The notes below the pieces were generated by a model, which saw only the letters and a program-made list of their open reading frames with translations, was not told the origin of the DNA and did not search any database. From NCBI GenBank assembly GCA_936440205.1, contig OW387136.1, positions 33,895,927 through 33,959,926 on the forward strand: a stretch of DNA of 64,000 nucleotides, in the 5' to 3' direction. A program made the translations under genes and the position numbers. Position 1 is the first letter of the stretch. Each line of letters opens with the position of its first letter. Positions 31,554 to 43,974 of this stretch are shown here, one piece after another. The stretch is from Lepidonotus clava (taxonomy: Eukaryota > Annelida > Polychaeta > Phyllodocida > Polynoidae).

Positions 31554-34457
31554 ATGGTCAAATATCCAAAAATGACTTCTATCAAAGAACATAAAGGACT
31601 CTTAGTAGTCCATTTAAATATCAGAAGTATCCTACGACACCTTGATGAACTCTTCATACATTTTGGAGGCAGTGACATTATATGTCTAACAGAAACATGG
31701 CTCAATGATAAGGTGAATGATAGCCTGATAGTTTATGAAGGATACACAACTTACAGATACGATAGAAAGCACTCAAAGCGAGGTGGGGGCTTATTGGTCT
31801 ATGCTAAATCCGCAATATCCTCACATGTGAAAGTGTTGAATCAATACTGCGTATCAGATACTGATTCAGAACAGCTGTGGTTAAAGGTTAGTCAACCAGG
31901 CCATAAAATGCTAATCCTAGCAGTAGTCTATAGGCCACCGTCTGGGAGGCCACAAGAATTTCTGAATAAATTGAGCGATACCTTAAATTCAATTGAAACT
32001 GAGAATAGGAAGAATATGCTAGAGTTAGTGGTTTGTGGAGACCTAAATATTGACCAGAGAAAGTCTAGCACCCCTGAATATCGGAACATGAAGTTGGTTT
32101 TGGATGACCATTGCCTACGACAATTGATCAAAAAACCGACCAGGGTAACCAACAAGAGTAAGAGCATAATCGATCTCATAATAACCAATATAGATGAAAG
32201 TTTGGTCCTGGATTCAGGGGTCTTTAGCTATGTAATTTCGGACCACTTCCCAGTGTACCTTAATAGGAAAATGAAGAAGGCTAAGCATAAGATCGAGATA
32301 ATTGATAGTAGATCTTATAAACTATACTCCACAGAAAATCTAGGAAATGTGCTATTTGATGATAGAAGATGGCAGAATTTCTGGTGTTCCTCTAACTCCC
32401 CTTCAGAGTTATGGGATGTAATGTGCGAAATTATAACTACCTGTATTGATAAGCTTTGTCCTAGGCGCAAAATCAAAATCAGACAGGATCAACAACCCTG
32501 GGTAGATGCAGACATGCGAAAGATGATCGAGAGTAAAAACAAGCTTCATAAGCAGGCGGTCAAATATGGGGGGACTGAGCGGTGGGCCTCTTTCAAAAAG
32601 GCTAAGTTGGCTTCAAGAAAGAAGCTTATTTCTAAGAAACGTATTTATATACAAGGTAAACTCCATGACAATCAAAATTGCCCTAAACAATTTTGGAAAG
32701 AGATGGCCAAGAATTTGAAAGTAGGGCGAAGTAGAGGAGAGGGGAAGTGCGATAAGATCAAGAATAGTAGGGGTGAGGTAGTTACCGGTCATGAAGCGGC
32801 AAATTGTATAAATGAATATTATACATCTGTCGGACAGCGGCTAGCAAGTAAATTCCCCAATTCAAATTGCATATGTGACCCGCATGAGCCAGAGCCAGGG
32901 ACGGGACTATCTTTTAGATTTGTAGGAGAGAAGGAGGTCATAAGCCTAATTAAGCAACTTAAGAATAATAAATCAACAGGTGTGAGTTGTATTAACATGA
33001 GAATTCTGAAGGATAGCTTCTTGCTATTGTCACTGGAACTGTGCCATGTCCTGAATGAGTGTATGCGCCTATCAATCATGCCAACAAAATGGAAGATTGG
33101 CTGTGTTACTCCCGTACCTAAGGGGGGTCCATCATTAGATCCCGGTGATTATCGGCCGGTGTCTGTGTTGCCCGCACCGAGCAAATTAATTGAAAGGGCA
33201 GTCTACAACCAATTGGTTTTTTACCTTGAATGTAATGGATTGCTTGACAGACGTCAACATGGGTTCAGGAGAGGTTATAGTACTGCCACCGCAATCTTCG
33301 AATTTGTTCAATTCTTGTACGACAGTGTGGATTGTAGGAGGACTGTGCAGTGCGCATACATAGATTACTCCAAGGCATTCGACACACTTGATCACAATCT
33401 CCTCTGTAGTAAAATTAGGAGGCTGGGAGCTGACGATAATCTTGTGAACTGGTGTAAAGATTACCTCTCAAACCGATATCAAACTGTTAAGCTGGGTGGA
33501 GAGTCATCCACTATGTTACCAGTGGTATGTGGCGTCCCACAAGGGTCCATCTTGGGGCCTCTCTTCTTTATAATATACGTTAATGATCTACTCTCAATGT
33601 ACAAGGACGATGTGGTTAGAATCATTATGTATGCGGATGACACAGTAATCTATACTGCAGATGAATGTCCACTAGAAGCAATGAAGAATCTGGAACAGGG
33701 GCTGGGCATTTTGTCCCGCTGGTGCATTGTGAATAAACTCACGGTCAATGTTAAAAAAACAAAGCATATGACTGTAAATCTAACTGGTGTTGAACTGCCA
33801 GTATCCCAGGTAACAATGATGGGAAATAAACTAGATACAGTGCAAAGTTATAACTACCTGGGGGTCACAATAGACAATAAACTTAATTTTGATAAATTTT
33901 TAAGCGAGAAATATAACAAAATCAATAATCGCGTGTTTCAGCTGAGTAAATTGCGTAAGTACATTGATACAAAAACTGCAAATTTGATTTATAAGCAAAC
34001 AATACTTCCAGTGGGGGACTATGCAGACTTTATGGTGGAGAGTGGCCCAAGTGGGAAAATAAAAAGGCTACAAAGTCTGCAAGATCGGGCTGTGAAAATA
34101 ATTGATAATAAGCAAAACCCCTCATTAGATGTTGACTGTCTAAGTAAAATGTATAGTGTTGAGCCTCTTAAACACAGGAGGATAGAACACACCACTGCAT
34201 TAATGTATCGATCCTGTCATAGGCGAGAATTCATAAGTGAGACGCGACCGAGGATCCACTTGCGAAGTAGGAACAAGATTAAGTTTATAAGTGTTAAGAG
34301 GAAATATGAAAAATACCTAAAGAGCCCACTCTCACGAGGAGTTACATTATAGGACTGTATCCCAGAGAAGTTGCAGCGTTCGACAACAAAGGTAAAATTT
34401 AAAAAGGGTATTAAGGGTCTAGTACCCAGACTAAGTACACGACAGGCCACAGTATAA
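31554..34457 (+). mobile_element. Non-LTR retrotransposon ORF2 (CR1/L2/Rex1-like), nearly intact
   Basis: The frame encodes an endonuclease-reverse transcriptase of 932 codons up to a TAG at 34350-34352. The apurinic-type endonuclease has HLNIRS (residue 19), TETWLND (46), YRPPSG, GDLNID (about 162) and SDHFPVY (about 229). Reverse transcriptase spans roughly residues 500-760 with DYRPVSVLPAPSKLIERA, HGFRRGYSTATAI, AFDTLDH (about 609), GVPQGSILGP and YADDT (about 692). The TAG falls in RGVTL-stop-DCIPEKL, where relatives have RGxxLW, so it is probably a Trp codon changed from TGG. The frame stays open for 34 further codons to TAA at 34455-34457. No ORF1 is seen upstream, so the copy may be 5'-truncated near the endonuclease. 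The start ATG is four codons after an in-frame stop. Confidence 0.88.
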
Positions 34458-35064
34458 TATGATGTGTTGATTTTGTTATAATACATGTGTTACAGCTTGT
34501 ATCATATGAGTACTACTACAACGCAGTTTACATCCGTATGGATTTACACCCGTAAGTTAAACCGGTACTCGATCTATATGTTCTCCGGTTGTTGAACATT
34601 GTCCTCCCTTGTACTAGGACTGGCCATGGTCTGTTGGGGGGGGGGGGGAAATGGTTGATGGTGTACACTATGATTGCAATTTGTATGTAACTCTGTTTAC
34701 TTAAGACTTGTATGATAACTTGGAGATATGTATGTACAGTGACTTGCTGCTTGCAAATGACCATTAAGTTTGTACACAAACTGCACTATGATTTACTGAA
34801 GGCTGGTACCACGACTTGTATCAATGTCAATTGACTACGAATATGTTTAACCTCCCGGAATATGTAATGATGCCTATTAAGTGGAAATGTCAAATACTGA
34901 GTAGTTATTCCTGCATTAATGTATACCATACAACATCATATCATCTCATCTCATATATACATATACATATATATATATCTTTATTCATGTCAACAGGAAG
35001 ACCATGTTTGTAACCTACGTGATGTTGAAATAAAACGAATTCAAAAAAAACAAACCAAAAAAAA
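34458..35064 (+). mobile_element. Probable LINE 3' UTR and tail
   Basis: The segment ends with GATGTTGAAATAAAACG and an A-rich tail (AATAAA at about 35029, A-runs from 35043), as expected of a reverse-transcribed polyadenylated 3' end. A G14-16 run lies at about 34636 and short ATACAT repeats near 34960. The link to the LINE is by position only. Confidence 0.4.
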
Positions 35065-35486
35065 CGCTCTAACCACGTCACCGCCCCGTGCCCCTCTGTA
35101 CATTGAAGGAGGTATGCTTCAAATACCAACATATCTACATACTATTTAGATCGTCTTGAATTGTCGTGTATATAATTGGGGGTGTAGAAATGGCTCTGTT
35201 GCGCTGTTGATTTTAAGAAATAGCTCTGTCCCCCTGTTGATTTTAAGAAACGGCGTATTGCTGTGTCAATTTTAAGAAAATGTCATTAAGCCCCAAAACG
35301 GCCATGTCACCCTGTTGATTTTAGCGGTCGACTACCATAGTGGAACTCGACGTTGCGCAAATATAGGCAGTACAATATATATGTAACAAGTCCCAAATGT
35401 CCCTGAACGAGCTATACAAATGATGTAATGTATGCAACGTTGTTTATACTATAGAAACAGTATATACACGCCGTCGCCTGTATAAT
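35065..35486. repeat. Degenerate tandem repeat, otherwise non-coding
   Basis: At about 35185-35325 a unit of roughly 38 bp, CTGTTGATTTTAAGAAA plus GGCTCTGT-like sequence, recurs about four times. The rest is non-coding. Confidence 0.5.
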
Positions 35487-35995
35487 GCCCTGTTTTCACC
35501 AAAACGACTAGATCAAAATTGAACGATTTTTTCAACAGATAAATACAGATGACTTTATTGATATAACAAAATTGTGCATCAGTGACCATTTTTTGGACGA
35601 TTTTCTGATTCCATCAAACGACCATAAAACGATTTTGCAGACGATTTTACAGACAATTTTACAGACGATTTAATTAAACAATATTTTTACTCAACAAATA
35701 TAGTTTAATTTATTATGATAGCATATATGATTTTTATTTTTCACCTCATATTTGTTATTTACTTAATCGTCCTAATATTTCCTGTTTCCACCAAAAGATG
35801 AATGCAAAATTTGTGTCTGTTGTCCTTGGGGGGTCTTAGTCATCCAACAAGGTAAAAAAATCGTCCATAAAGATCAGTCGTTTGAACGATTTTCTGTTTC
35901 CACCAAACAATTTCTGGGACGATTTACAAAATCTGGACAATTTTTATAGTATTTGTGCAATCGTTCATAGAAAAATTGGTTGGGGGAAACAGGGC
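35487..35995. mobile_element. MITE with GCCCTGTTT ends
   Basis: The left end GCCCTGTTTTCACC is matched in inverted form by GGGGGAAACAGGGC on the right. CCTGTTTCCACCAAA words and ACGATTTT units recur inside (35640-35670, 35780, 35890). Size 509 bp, non-coding. Superfamily unknown. Confidence 0.55.
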
Positions 35996-38159
35996 TTAAG
36001 ACAAACTACACAAGGGACAAAGATCAAACCATCAATAACTATTCATTTCCGTATACTACTATAGTTTGTAGACAATATTGATAAGCCCATCCTACATTTG
36101 GTATATCATGGGGTTGGACAAGGGTTGGACAAAATAGACGTCTAAGTCATCCTTGTCCCCTAGATTTGCGGTTTCTCAAATAAGCAAGAATTATTTTCTC
36201 TTTACCCCCAATAGGCACTGATAAAATATTAACATTTTTCAAATGTTGTCAACTGACAGATTTTACCATTGGTTCCAATGGGGAAAAACGTAAGGTAGCA
36301 TTTTAGAAATTTTAGGAGCAATCTGTGAACCAAATTGCTTTGTTTTATTTTGTACTATGCAACTATTCTCAGGGAATAAGGATGGAAGCAATTTTGAAAA
36401 TATTTCTTGATAAATATTATTGTTGGTTTAATTGTTACAATTAGTCTTGAGTTAGATTCACTTTGTATACATTATAGTATGCTGGTGATATAAGATATAT
36501 GCTCTTTCAGATCCTGTATTTCAAAACGAAGATATGAAAGTATTTTTTATTGCTACGATTCAAATGTGAACTATTATCAGCAAAACCAAAGGAACTTGAC
36601 ATCTTTGCTTTTTTGGGGACGTCTATAAATGAGGTCATGCTATTTTTGGCTATTTTTGAGGCCCCCTCCCCCCTTGTCATGTTTTGTCATGTGACCGTTG
36701 ACCCCCTCTCTAGAAATGACATCATGCCAAGGGGACCTCCCCCCCCCCCCCACCCGAAAAAAAACCCAGGAGCACACAGCTGTTAAAAAGCAGGTCAGTT
36801 CCCCAGATTGTTTTTGCCTAGGAGTACCACTGGCCCTTACAAAATCTTTATTCTGAACTAAAAATCTGAAATTTGTGAAATCGAAATTTTCCAACATGAT
36901 GTCATGCACTAAATGATCTCCTCTTGTCATGCCTGGTCATGAAAATATAATTCCCCCCCCCCCTCCCACCTGCTGCATAACGTCATCTATGGATGGCTGC
37001 TAAAAAAGGAAATGTCCCCCTAGCCTGCAATGGCCCCATTGGCCGACTATTAATGCTAATGCTGCAAAAACAAACGGTTTGTAAACAGCGGAAACTGCAA
37101 TTGCAAGGTAGCCACATATACGTAGACGCGTTATACACAGTCAGCTTGAAGTTAATGATCTGTAGACTCTACATGAGGTGATAAGGACCAGAGTGGAGGT
37201 CGCTTTTTCGATATGGAGTGGGAGTCACATCCAGTAGTGGCACGATGGCCTCTCTAGTCACATGACAGCGACAAATTGAAATCACTGAGCCCTATGACGT
37301 CACAGCCTGTTGTTGTTGTCGTTGTGATTGGATTGGGCATTCTGAAAAGGTGTTACTGTTATTAAAGGTATTTAGGGGTGTTCGGCTCAAATTAGAATTT
37401 GGAATGTAATCTGCTGCAAATCTGCAGGCAAGTTAACTTCTATATAGGGGATCATGTAGAAAGAACATAATATTATAAACAATTTTCACCGTTTGTGAAA
37501 AAAGTTAGAGCTTATAAAAAATATTGCTATTTTACAATTGATTTCATTGGGAAATATTGTTTTTTTTTTATCTCTGTGTAAATAACTACCATTGGACTTT
37601 TCATCTTGAATAATTAGCATTTACAAGATCTTGATTATTCATACTATGATAATTTGATCTAATTAAACAGGAATACATTCACTATACTTTTCCTAGTATT
37701 ATTTGACCTCTAACTGGTTTAAAATAGCTTTAAAAACTAAATTTTGTTATATTTCTTAATTCATGAGCCAGGTAGCACCCTAAACAGCCTCAAGTGCCTT
37801 TAATGGAAATAAAAGATGTGGATGGATTCATGGAGCGCTAGGTCAGATTGGTAAGAGTGCTAAAATCTGGAGAAAGGAAAATCTAAGACAGGGAAGGAAA
37901 TGGGGAGGAAGTTTAAGATCAACAAGACACAAGATACATCAGGAGAATTATCCTGGGTGCATGCTCTACTTGTAGGACAACCAGTATATATTCACCTTCT
38001 CTGCATCAGCAGTGTATTAAACTACCAACCATGTATTACGCCAGGACATAATTAATGCGTAACATGCATATGGAAGTAAAAAGGAGATTATTATGGGAGG
38101 AATTTGATGAGGGCACGGAGGACTCAAAAATAATATCTAATGTGTAGAAAAGGGGAGGC
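35996..38159. other. Non-coding, with poly-C runs and one dispersed repeat
   Basis: C-runs of 10-13 lie at about 36738 and 36953 next to GTCATG words. A TGACGTCA is at 37295-37302. The segment 37367-37440 is repeated at 38838-38905 (see that entry). No gene is supported. Confidence 0.4.
37367..37440 (+). repeat. Dispersed repeat pair, copy 1
   Basis: TATTTAGGGG, GGCTCAAATTAGA, AATCTGCTGCAAAT and TGCAGGCAAGTT recur in the same order at 38838-38905. Confidence 0.6.
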
Positions 38160-38541
38160 TAGTAAGGGATGTCTTATACATCAGACTGTAAGAGTGAGGC
38201 CAGCTGTCAGGGATGTGCGACACATCAGACTGTGACAGTGAGGCCAGGAAACAAAGATGTGTGACACATCAGACTGTGACAGTGAGGCCAGCAGTCAGGG
38301 ATGTCTGACACATCTGACAGTGACAGTAAGGCCAGGAGTCAGGGATGTGTGACACATCAGACTGTGACAGTGAGGCCAGCAGTCAGAGATGTGTGACGTG
38401 ACACATCAGACTGTGACAGTGAGGCCAGGAGTCAGGGATGTCTGACACATCTGACAGTGACAGTGAGGTAAGTGCTCAGGAATGAATGATAGATCAGATA
38501 GTAACTGGTGTCTAATATATCAGACTATGACAGTTTTTCTT
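38160..38541 (+). repeat. Minisatellite, unit about 44 bp (left block)
   Basis: About eight copies of a unit containing GACACATCAGACTGTGACAG and TGAGGCCAGCAGTCAGGGAT. Copies drift toward the right end. The array resumes at 38946 after an AT-rich insertion. Confidence 0.8.
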
Positions 38542-38945
38542 TTAATTTTTAAACGTTTTTATTCATACTGTAAACATGATCAAATTTAACAATCTGTTCT
38601 TCCTCTCATGTACAGTTTTTATTAGGATTAATATAACAATCTAAGAGGATACTAATTAGATTCGCAGACAAAATTCATGACAGATAATCTCATACAAGTG
38701 ATGATGAGTATAATGGTAATGAGATAATAAACCATATCAGATTTACATTTTGGTTATTTATAAATAAATACTAAAACCTTAATCAAACCGGTCTAAAACA
38801 ATTATGCATACATTAAAAAGAACACAATTCATTAAAAGTATTTGGGGGCTCAAATTAGACTTCCCAATGCAATCTGCTGCAAATTTGCAGGCAAGTTGAA
38901 CATTAAACATACTAAATACTCACAATATTTGATTTTTGAGTATAT
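38542..38945. mobile_element. AT-rich insertion splitting the minisatellite
   Basis: The repeat unit ...GACAG | TGAGGCC... is cut by about 400 bp of AT-rich DNA, with ACAG on both sides as a possible 4-bp duplication. The insert contains, at 38838-38905, the second copy of the dispersed repeat seen at 37367-37440, so the insert likely belongs to that repeat family. Confidence 0.45.
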
Positions 38946-39165
38946 ACAGTGAGGCCAGAAGCCAAGGAAGTCTAATACACTCTGTCTGTGACAGAGAGGT
39001 CAGAGATGTGTGATACATCAGACTTTGATGGCAACACCAGAAGTCGAGGATGACTGATGCAGCAGACAGGGACAGTGACAGTGAGGCCAGCAGTCAAGGA
39101 TGTGTAACACATCTGACAGTGAGAGCGAAGCCAGCAGCCAAAGATGTCTGATATACCCATCTGAT
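38946..39165 (+). repeat. Minisatellite, unit about 44 bp (right block)
   Basis: More degenerate copies of the 38160 array: GTGAGGCCAGAAGC, GATGTGTGATACATCAGAC and CAGTGAGGCCAGCAGTCAAG. Confidence 0.65.
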
Positions 39166-39284
39166 TCAGTACCAAAGGGTTAATGTGTGCTTGTTTATCA
39201 CTTGTAATATCACAGAGGTTAGTGGTCTACAGCAGTAATGGTCAGTGTTGGTAATAAACCCAGCCTGAAGAGTGGACGGACTCA

Positions 39285-39829
39285 AAGCCCTATTACACTA
39301 CACAACATCAGCTGCGAAATGATGATCTCGTAAAGAAATGGCACTTTTTTTTTCAGAGCCACATCTTACAAAGTAAGTTTTTCATGTAGTTGAGAGTTTT
39401 TTAAGTAACAGAATTGATACAGAAAAGAACCAAGAAATTACATATTTACATACATACATTCTCCATGATTATTGAGATATCAGGTATTCTCAAATAAACA
39501 TATTCAATTGGATAATATATCCATCAATATCATATATAATCATCTTCCATGCAGTAATAGGCATCGCATACAGGGATTACAAATACGTATTGTTTGTTAT
39601 AGTAAAAGTTCTTACAGATTTTTTAAACTGAGTTTTTGTTAATACTAATAATACTATTAATGTTAATATTAATAATACTATTAGAAATAAAATTCTTTGT
39701 TTCACGTAAGTGAGATGCTCCTAGTTACTATTTTCCATCAAATATATTAATCTTTTATGCAAATTTGTCTCTAAAATTATGATAGTGTGCCCATATCACA
39801 GCTCAAGTCGTGTAGTGTAATACCGCCTT
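39285..39829. mobile_element. MITE with TTACACTAC ends (long copy)
   Basis: The left end AAGCCCTATTACACTACAC is inverted on the right as GTGTAGTGTAATACCGCCTT. The right inner part GCTCAAGTCG recurs in the element at 41301-41512. Length 545 bp, AT-rich, non-coding. Confidence 0.55.
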
Positions 39830-40336
39830 AATAATTATAAGCCTTAATATACATAATTATCTAAAGGAAGTGTCAAGGCTTGCAATGGAATATTTCTGTT
39901 TCCTTTAGATGATGATGATGAGTGGTGAAATTTTGTGTCTTTTTTTCTATTTGAATTTAGTCACAACTTCACATGCATATTTGTTAATGTTCTTCCAGCT
40001 GTTTTCAGTGATGGGATGATGTACAATGAGATGAGGATTAGATGATAAACAATGAGTACACATACATTAACAGACATATATATATATAAACATGTTGGCA
40101 AATTAATTAAAAGGATATTATATACCAGGGTTTATTGTAAACCTATCCCAGAGACATACTCCCCTGTAATAGGGAGAGTCCAGTTCCTTTGTTAGTTTGG
40201 TCGGGGGCAGAATATACTTTATTTTAGAATTACTGTGTAATATCCTTTCTGGTCTATGGATATTTATTGACTCTCCATGAGTGCTTTGTCTGTACATGAC
40301 AGACAGTAGATGTACTTGAACCCGCTCAGTGACAGG
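39830..40336. other. Non-coding, AT-rich
   Basis: No gene recognised. Short TA and GAT microsatellites at about 39910 and 40078. Confidence 0.4.
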
Positions 40337-40910
40337 ACACTTACCCCCCGGACACTTACCCCCTGGACACGAGTTAGGGAGTTAGCCTTTTAGGTATGAA
40401 TCCTAAAGTACTATCAGAAGAGAGGGATATGTATCTAGTTTACTCCCCATTATTAAAAACTGTGGAAAATAGCGACTAGGAATAGGGATGAGTTAGCCTT
40501 TTAGGTATGAATCCTAAAGAACTATCAGAAGAGAGGGATATATATTTAGTTTACTCCCCATTATCAAAAACTATGAAGTGTGGCCCAGCGGGACAGAAAA
40601 CGGGGGCCTGACAACCAGTGCCTAAAACAACAGGATTAAAATTAGCTGGACGTCCAAATGGGTGTTAGCCATAAGAAGAGAAGGATATTTATTTTGTTTG
40701 TTTTCCATTAGAAAGACTGAGTTCTTACCACATAATTTCCTCTATATTATAAGCCAAGATGGGGGGTAAGTGTCCTAGGGGGTAAGTGTCCAGGGGGTAA
40801 GTGTCCAGGGGGTAAGTGTCCAGGGGGTAAGTGTCCTAGGTGGTAAGTGTCCTAGGTGGTAAGTGTCTGGGGGGGAGTGTCTGGGGGGTAAGTGTCCGGG
40901 GGATATATGT
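40337..40910. repeat. TAAGTGTCC minisatellite in both orientations around a 111-bp duplication
   Basis: The right block (40757-40905) has about nine units of GGGGGTAAGTGTCCAG, period 16-17. The left block (40337-40370) has two units as the reverse complement (GGACACTTACCCCC). Between them, 40381-40491 is repeated at 40492-40580 as a 111-bp near-identical direct repeat (GTTAGCCTTTTAGGTATG...). Confidence 0.8.
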
Positions 40911-40920
40911 CCTAGAACCA

Positions 40921-41035
40921 GTAAGAATAAACGCTGTTCATATGCAAAACTGATACAAATTTATAACCATAAGACATTAAGTGAGCGACGACAAGGTTTG
41001 TATCAGTTTTGCATATGAACAGCGTTTTTTCTTAC
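40921..41035. repeat. Long hairpin: 39-bp arms, 37-nt loop
   Basis: The arm 40921-40959 (GTAAGAATAAACGC...TGATACAAA) is complementary to 40997-41035 with one mismatch. The loop is 40960-40996. The arms are not part of the neighbouring minisatellite. No coding potential. Confidence 0.9.
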
Positions 41036-41300
41036 CTCTGTCCACAACCAACAAGGCTCTTTTTTGCATTTTTTCAATTCGGTCAATCTCTACATGAATC
41101 AATGAGAAAATCAGCATAGTCAAGAAGAGGCAGGATACACATTTTATAAATCATAATTACTGTAGTACAATTTATATTTGGACGTATCTTTTTCAAGACA
41201 TAATGTCTGCTCAGCAATTTTTCATCTATAATGGGCCCAACTCATGGTTTATTGGGTTGTACAATTTACTATGACCGTATCTAATTTACTATGACCGTAT

Positions 41301-41512
41301 AGGTGGTTTTACACTACGCGATATGGGCTGCGATATGACGATGTCGCAGTGAAGTTGCACATATTAGAAATACAATTATTGGTTATATAGGTGAGAAATA
41401 CTGAAAATAACCAATTGCAAACAAAAATATCATCCATGTGAGTTAATCTTCTGTGATTTCCTCATGTCAATCTGATATCGCAGCTCAAGTCGCATAGGTG
41501 TAAAAGAGCCTT
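41301..41512. mobile_element. MITE with TTACACTAC ends (short copy)
   Basis: The ends AGGTGGTTTTACACTACGCG and, complemented, AAGGCTCTTTTACACCTATG are inverted and related to those of the element at 39285. GCTGCGATAT is shared near both ends. It is preceded by a small direct repeat of TTTACTATGACCGTAT (41264-41300). Confidence 0.55.
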
Positions 41513-41529
41513 ATCTGTGGAGGTAGAAA

Positions 41530-41632
41530 CGACGGCAATGTGAGGTGGTGTAACAGGCAGCGCCCGGGATAGAACCTGAGCTGCCCAAGTGCAATGCTAA
41601 GACACTAACCACTACACCAACCGACCCCCCTC
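41530..41632 (-). mobile_element. tRNA-derived SINE head
   Basis: On the minus strand an A box TGGTGTAGTGG (41609-41619) and a B box GGTTCTATCCC (41565-41575) are spaced as in a tRNA gene. The loop parts do not make a clean cloverleaf with a normal anticodon arm, so a SINE head is more likely than a functional tRNA. Confidence 0.55.
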
Positions 41633-43970
41633 TGTTACCTTTAATAATGAGATTATTATTGCATATGATGAGGCTATTATAGAAGAATGTTGCTTAGACT
41701 GGAACAGGTAATGAGTGATCTCAAACCTGTTCAGTAAAGTATCTAGTTCCAGAATGGCTTCTCCTACATAAGAGGGCCGGGATGGTCCAGGACCTTCTGC
41801 AACACCCTCCCTCCTGGATCTTCCCCCGGTATGGGGAACTATCTGCACATATTTTCCAATAATCGATACTTTTAGCTATTTATCTTCTACAAACTAACCT
41901 CCAAATCGTTGTCTTTCACTAGTTCTTTCTATGTGTTTCAAAGTGAGAAGTAACAAACAAACTTTTGACAATAGGCAGTGCGAGTATGAAATTCAGAAAT
42001 ACGAAAAAAGAATTACATAATTATCACACGAGGTGCACTGGTCAGTACCTCCCAATATCTTTGACCATACCCATTGGTTATGGTGGGTTGAGTGCACTTC
42101 AGTTTAAACCAGATACCTGCTGAACTGAATCGGTGCATAAAAGCATTGATTTTTTTATGGAATTGATTTATGTACCAATTCAGATCAAATACAAGGGCCA
42201 CTTACTTAAAATCACGATTGCATGCAGCTTCCCAGCAAGCAGGACATGTGTAATACCTTCTTTATACGTGTTAGATATGTACAAGACTGTTGCTATTGAC
42301 ATCTGTTGGTAATTTTAACACTTCACCAAGCGTTACTTTTTATTTTCACCTTGAAACACACTTGCATGATTTTCTTTTACAAACCACCTTTTATTCATGT
42401 TCTATGATCGAATCCATTATAAATTCTAAATCCATAAAACACGTGTAATGACACCCTGACTACCAAATTACAAACATGCACGGCAGGTCTTTTTTTTGGT
42501 TTTTACCTTGGTTATCACCGTAAAGGGTATAAGGTTTTAAGGCAAAGTGTGTTCTTACAAGGGAGGTACTTGATTACAATGTTTCATCCCCAAGTTGACA
42601 CTTCACTTAGCCCGGGGAACTGGGTAGCACCACCCTGGAATAATATGTCTGGGTTTACACAATATTATACATTACACGTACATTACAGGATACTTTTAAA
42701 CACCTACCCCAACTTGTTTTCCTATTCCTCAGTTTTGGTTTGAGATTACGTATGTTTTTTATGCAAATTTCATTTTAGTCAAAATGCTGCATTCCAATGG
42801 TCTTTCTTACTTCAATCGATACCGTTTTTATTATGGCAAAATGGGTAAAGGAACGATAAAGGAAAGAAAAAAATCAATCATAAAGGTAAATAAAAATGTA
42901 TTGAAAATGAATTCCTACCCATTGTTTTCCACGGACAACTTTTGATCTTAAAAATGAACACACCTGTCCTCAAATAGGTGAGGGAGAAAGTGGCATATGG
43001 GAGGCCATCTTCCAGTTATTGCTATCATTATTTGAACTCTTCTTTGGTGAAGCCATAACCATTCAATGTGCTGTTTCCATGGTGGGGTAGGCTTCAATAT
43101 TCACCGCAACCGCCCGGGGCAAACCGCAGAATGTAACTTTTGCTTTTCCATTCCCTGTTCAGCCTTCATTCTCCCCCACCTTTTTCTCACTTTTTTCTTT
43201 GGAAACTTCACATACAAGTGTTCTTTCAGTTATCTCCGAAAAAGGGGTAAGTTGATGGTACAAAATGAGATGAGAAAGATGAGGATACAGATATATTATA
43301 TAATAGGCATATACAACAGCTTGGTCTATGTTGCATTTAGCTGTCGTCCAAACAATGGCAAACAATGACAATAGCTTAGGCGTAAGTGGACATGAATTTC
43401 CCTTGAAATAAGTTATTGGTGCATAACTTTTCTGTAAAACAATTATCATTATCAAAACGTAATGAACGAATTGACACAAAGTTACATATTTCGTTAATTG
43501 CAAATCTGCTGAATGTTGATTCAGCAAACAGTATATGATTGAATATTTTATGTATTTTCTATTACTTAAACAGACTTTTATAAGAAAATCCCTAAAATAC
43601 TCTCACCGGAATCATTTTGATGGATGAAACAGCGCTAGGGTATGTTCTAAATATCCGAATACAACAGGTCCCTAGGTCGCATCCGCTTAATATATACCAG
43701 GAGGTTGTTCACCCCTGTCCTGGCCCGGCTGCCTCTGTCCATCACCCCTCCCTATTGTATCTCAATGTCCACCACCTTATCCTTCTCTTACAAAGTACCG
43801 TCTTATCCCACTTTCATACTATCTTGTATACTATCCATTCCTGCTTTCACCGTACCTTTTCATTGTCCTTTTCTTTATGGCTATCCGTACAATATTTAAA
43901 TTCAATGTTAATTTAAGCCGAAACATTGCGAAAAAAAGAAATCAAAAGAGTACCTGGACCCGTCACTGAG
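41633..43970. other. Non-coding, nothing recognised
   Basis: AT-rich DNA without a supported gene, RNA or clear repeat. Frames up to 122 codons (43159-43527, minus) lack domain or splice evidence. Confidence 0.4.
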
Positions 43971-43974
43971 TGTA

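Noticed and set aside
38160-39165. CRISPR-like regular repeats
   Set aside because: Units are 44-bp tandem copies without unique spacers, in an animal genome; it is a minisatellite.
41530-41632. Functional tRNA gene on the minus strand
   Set aside because: A and B boxes are good, but I could not fold a clean cloverleaf with a normal anticodon arm; SINE head preferred.
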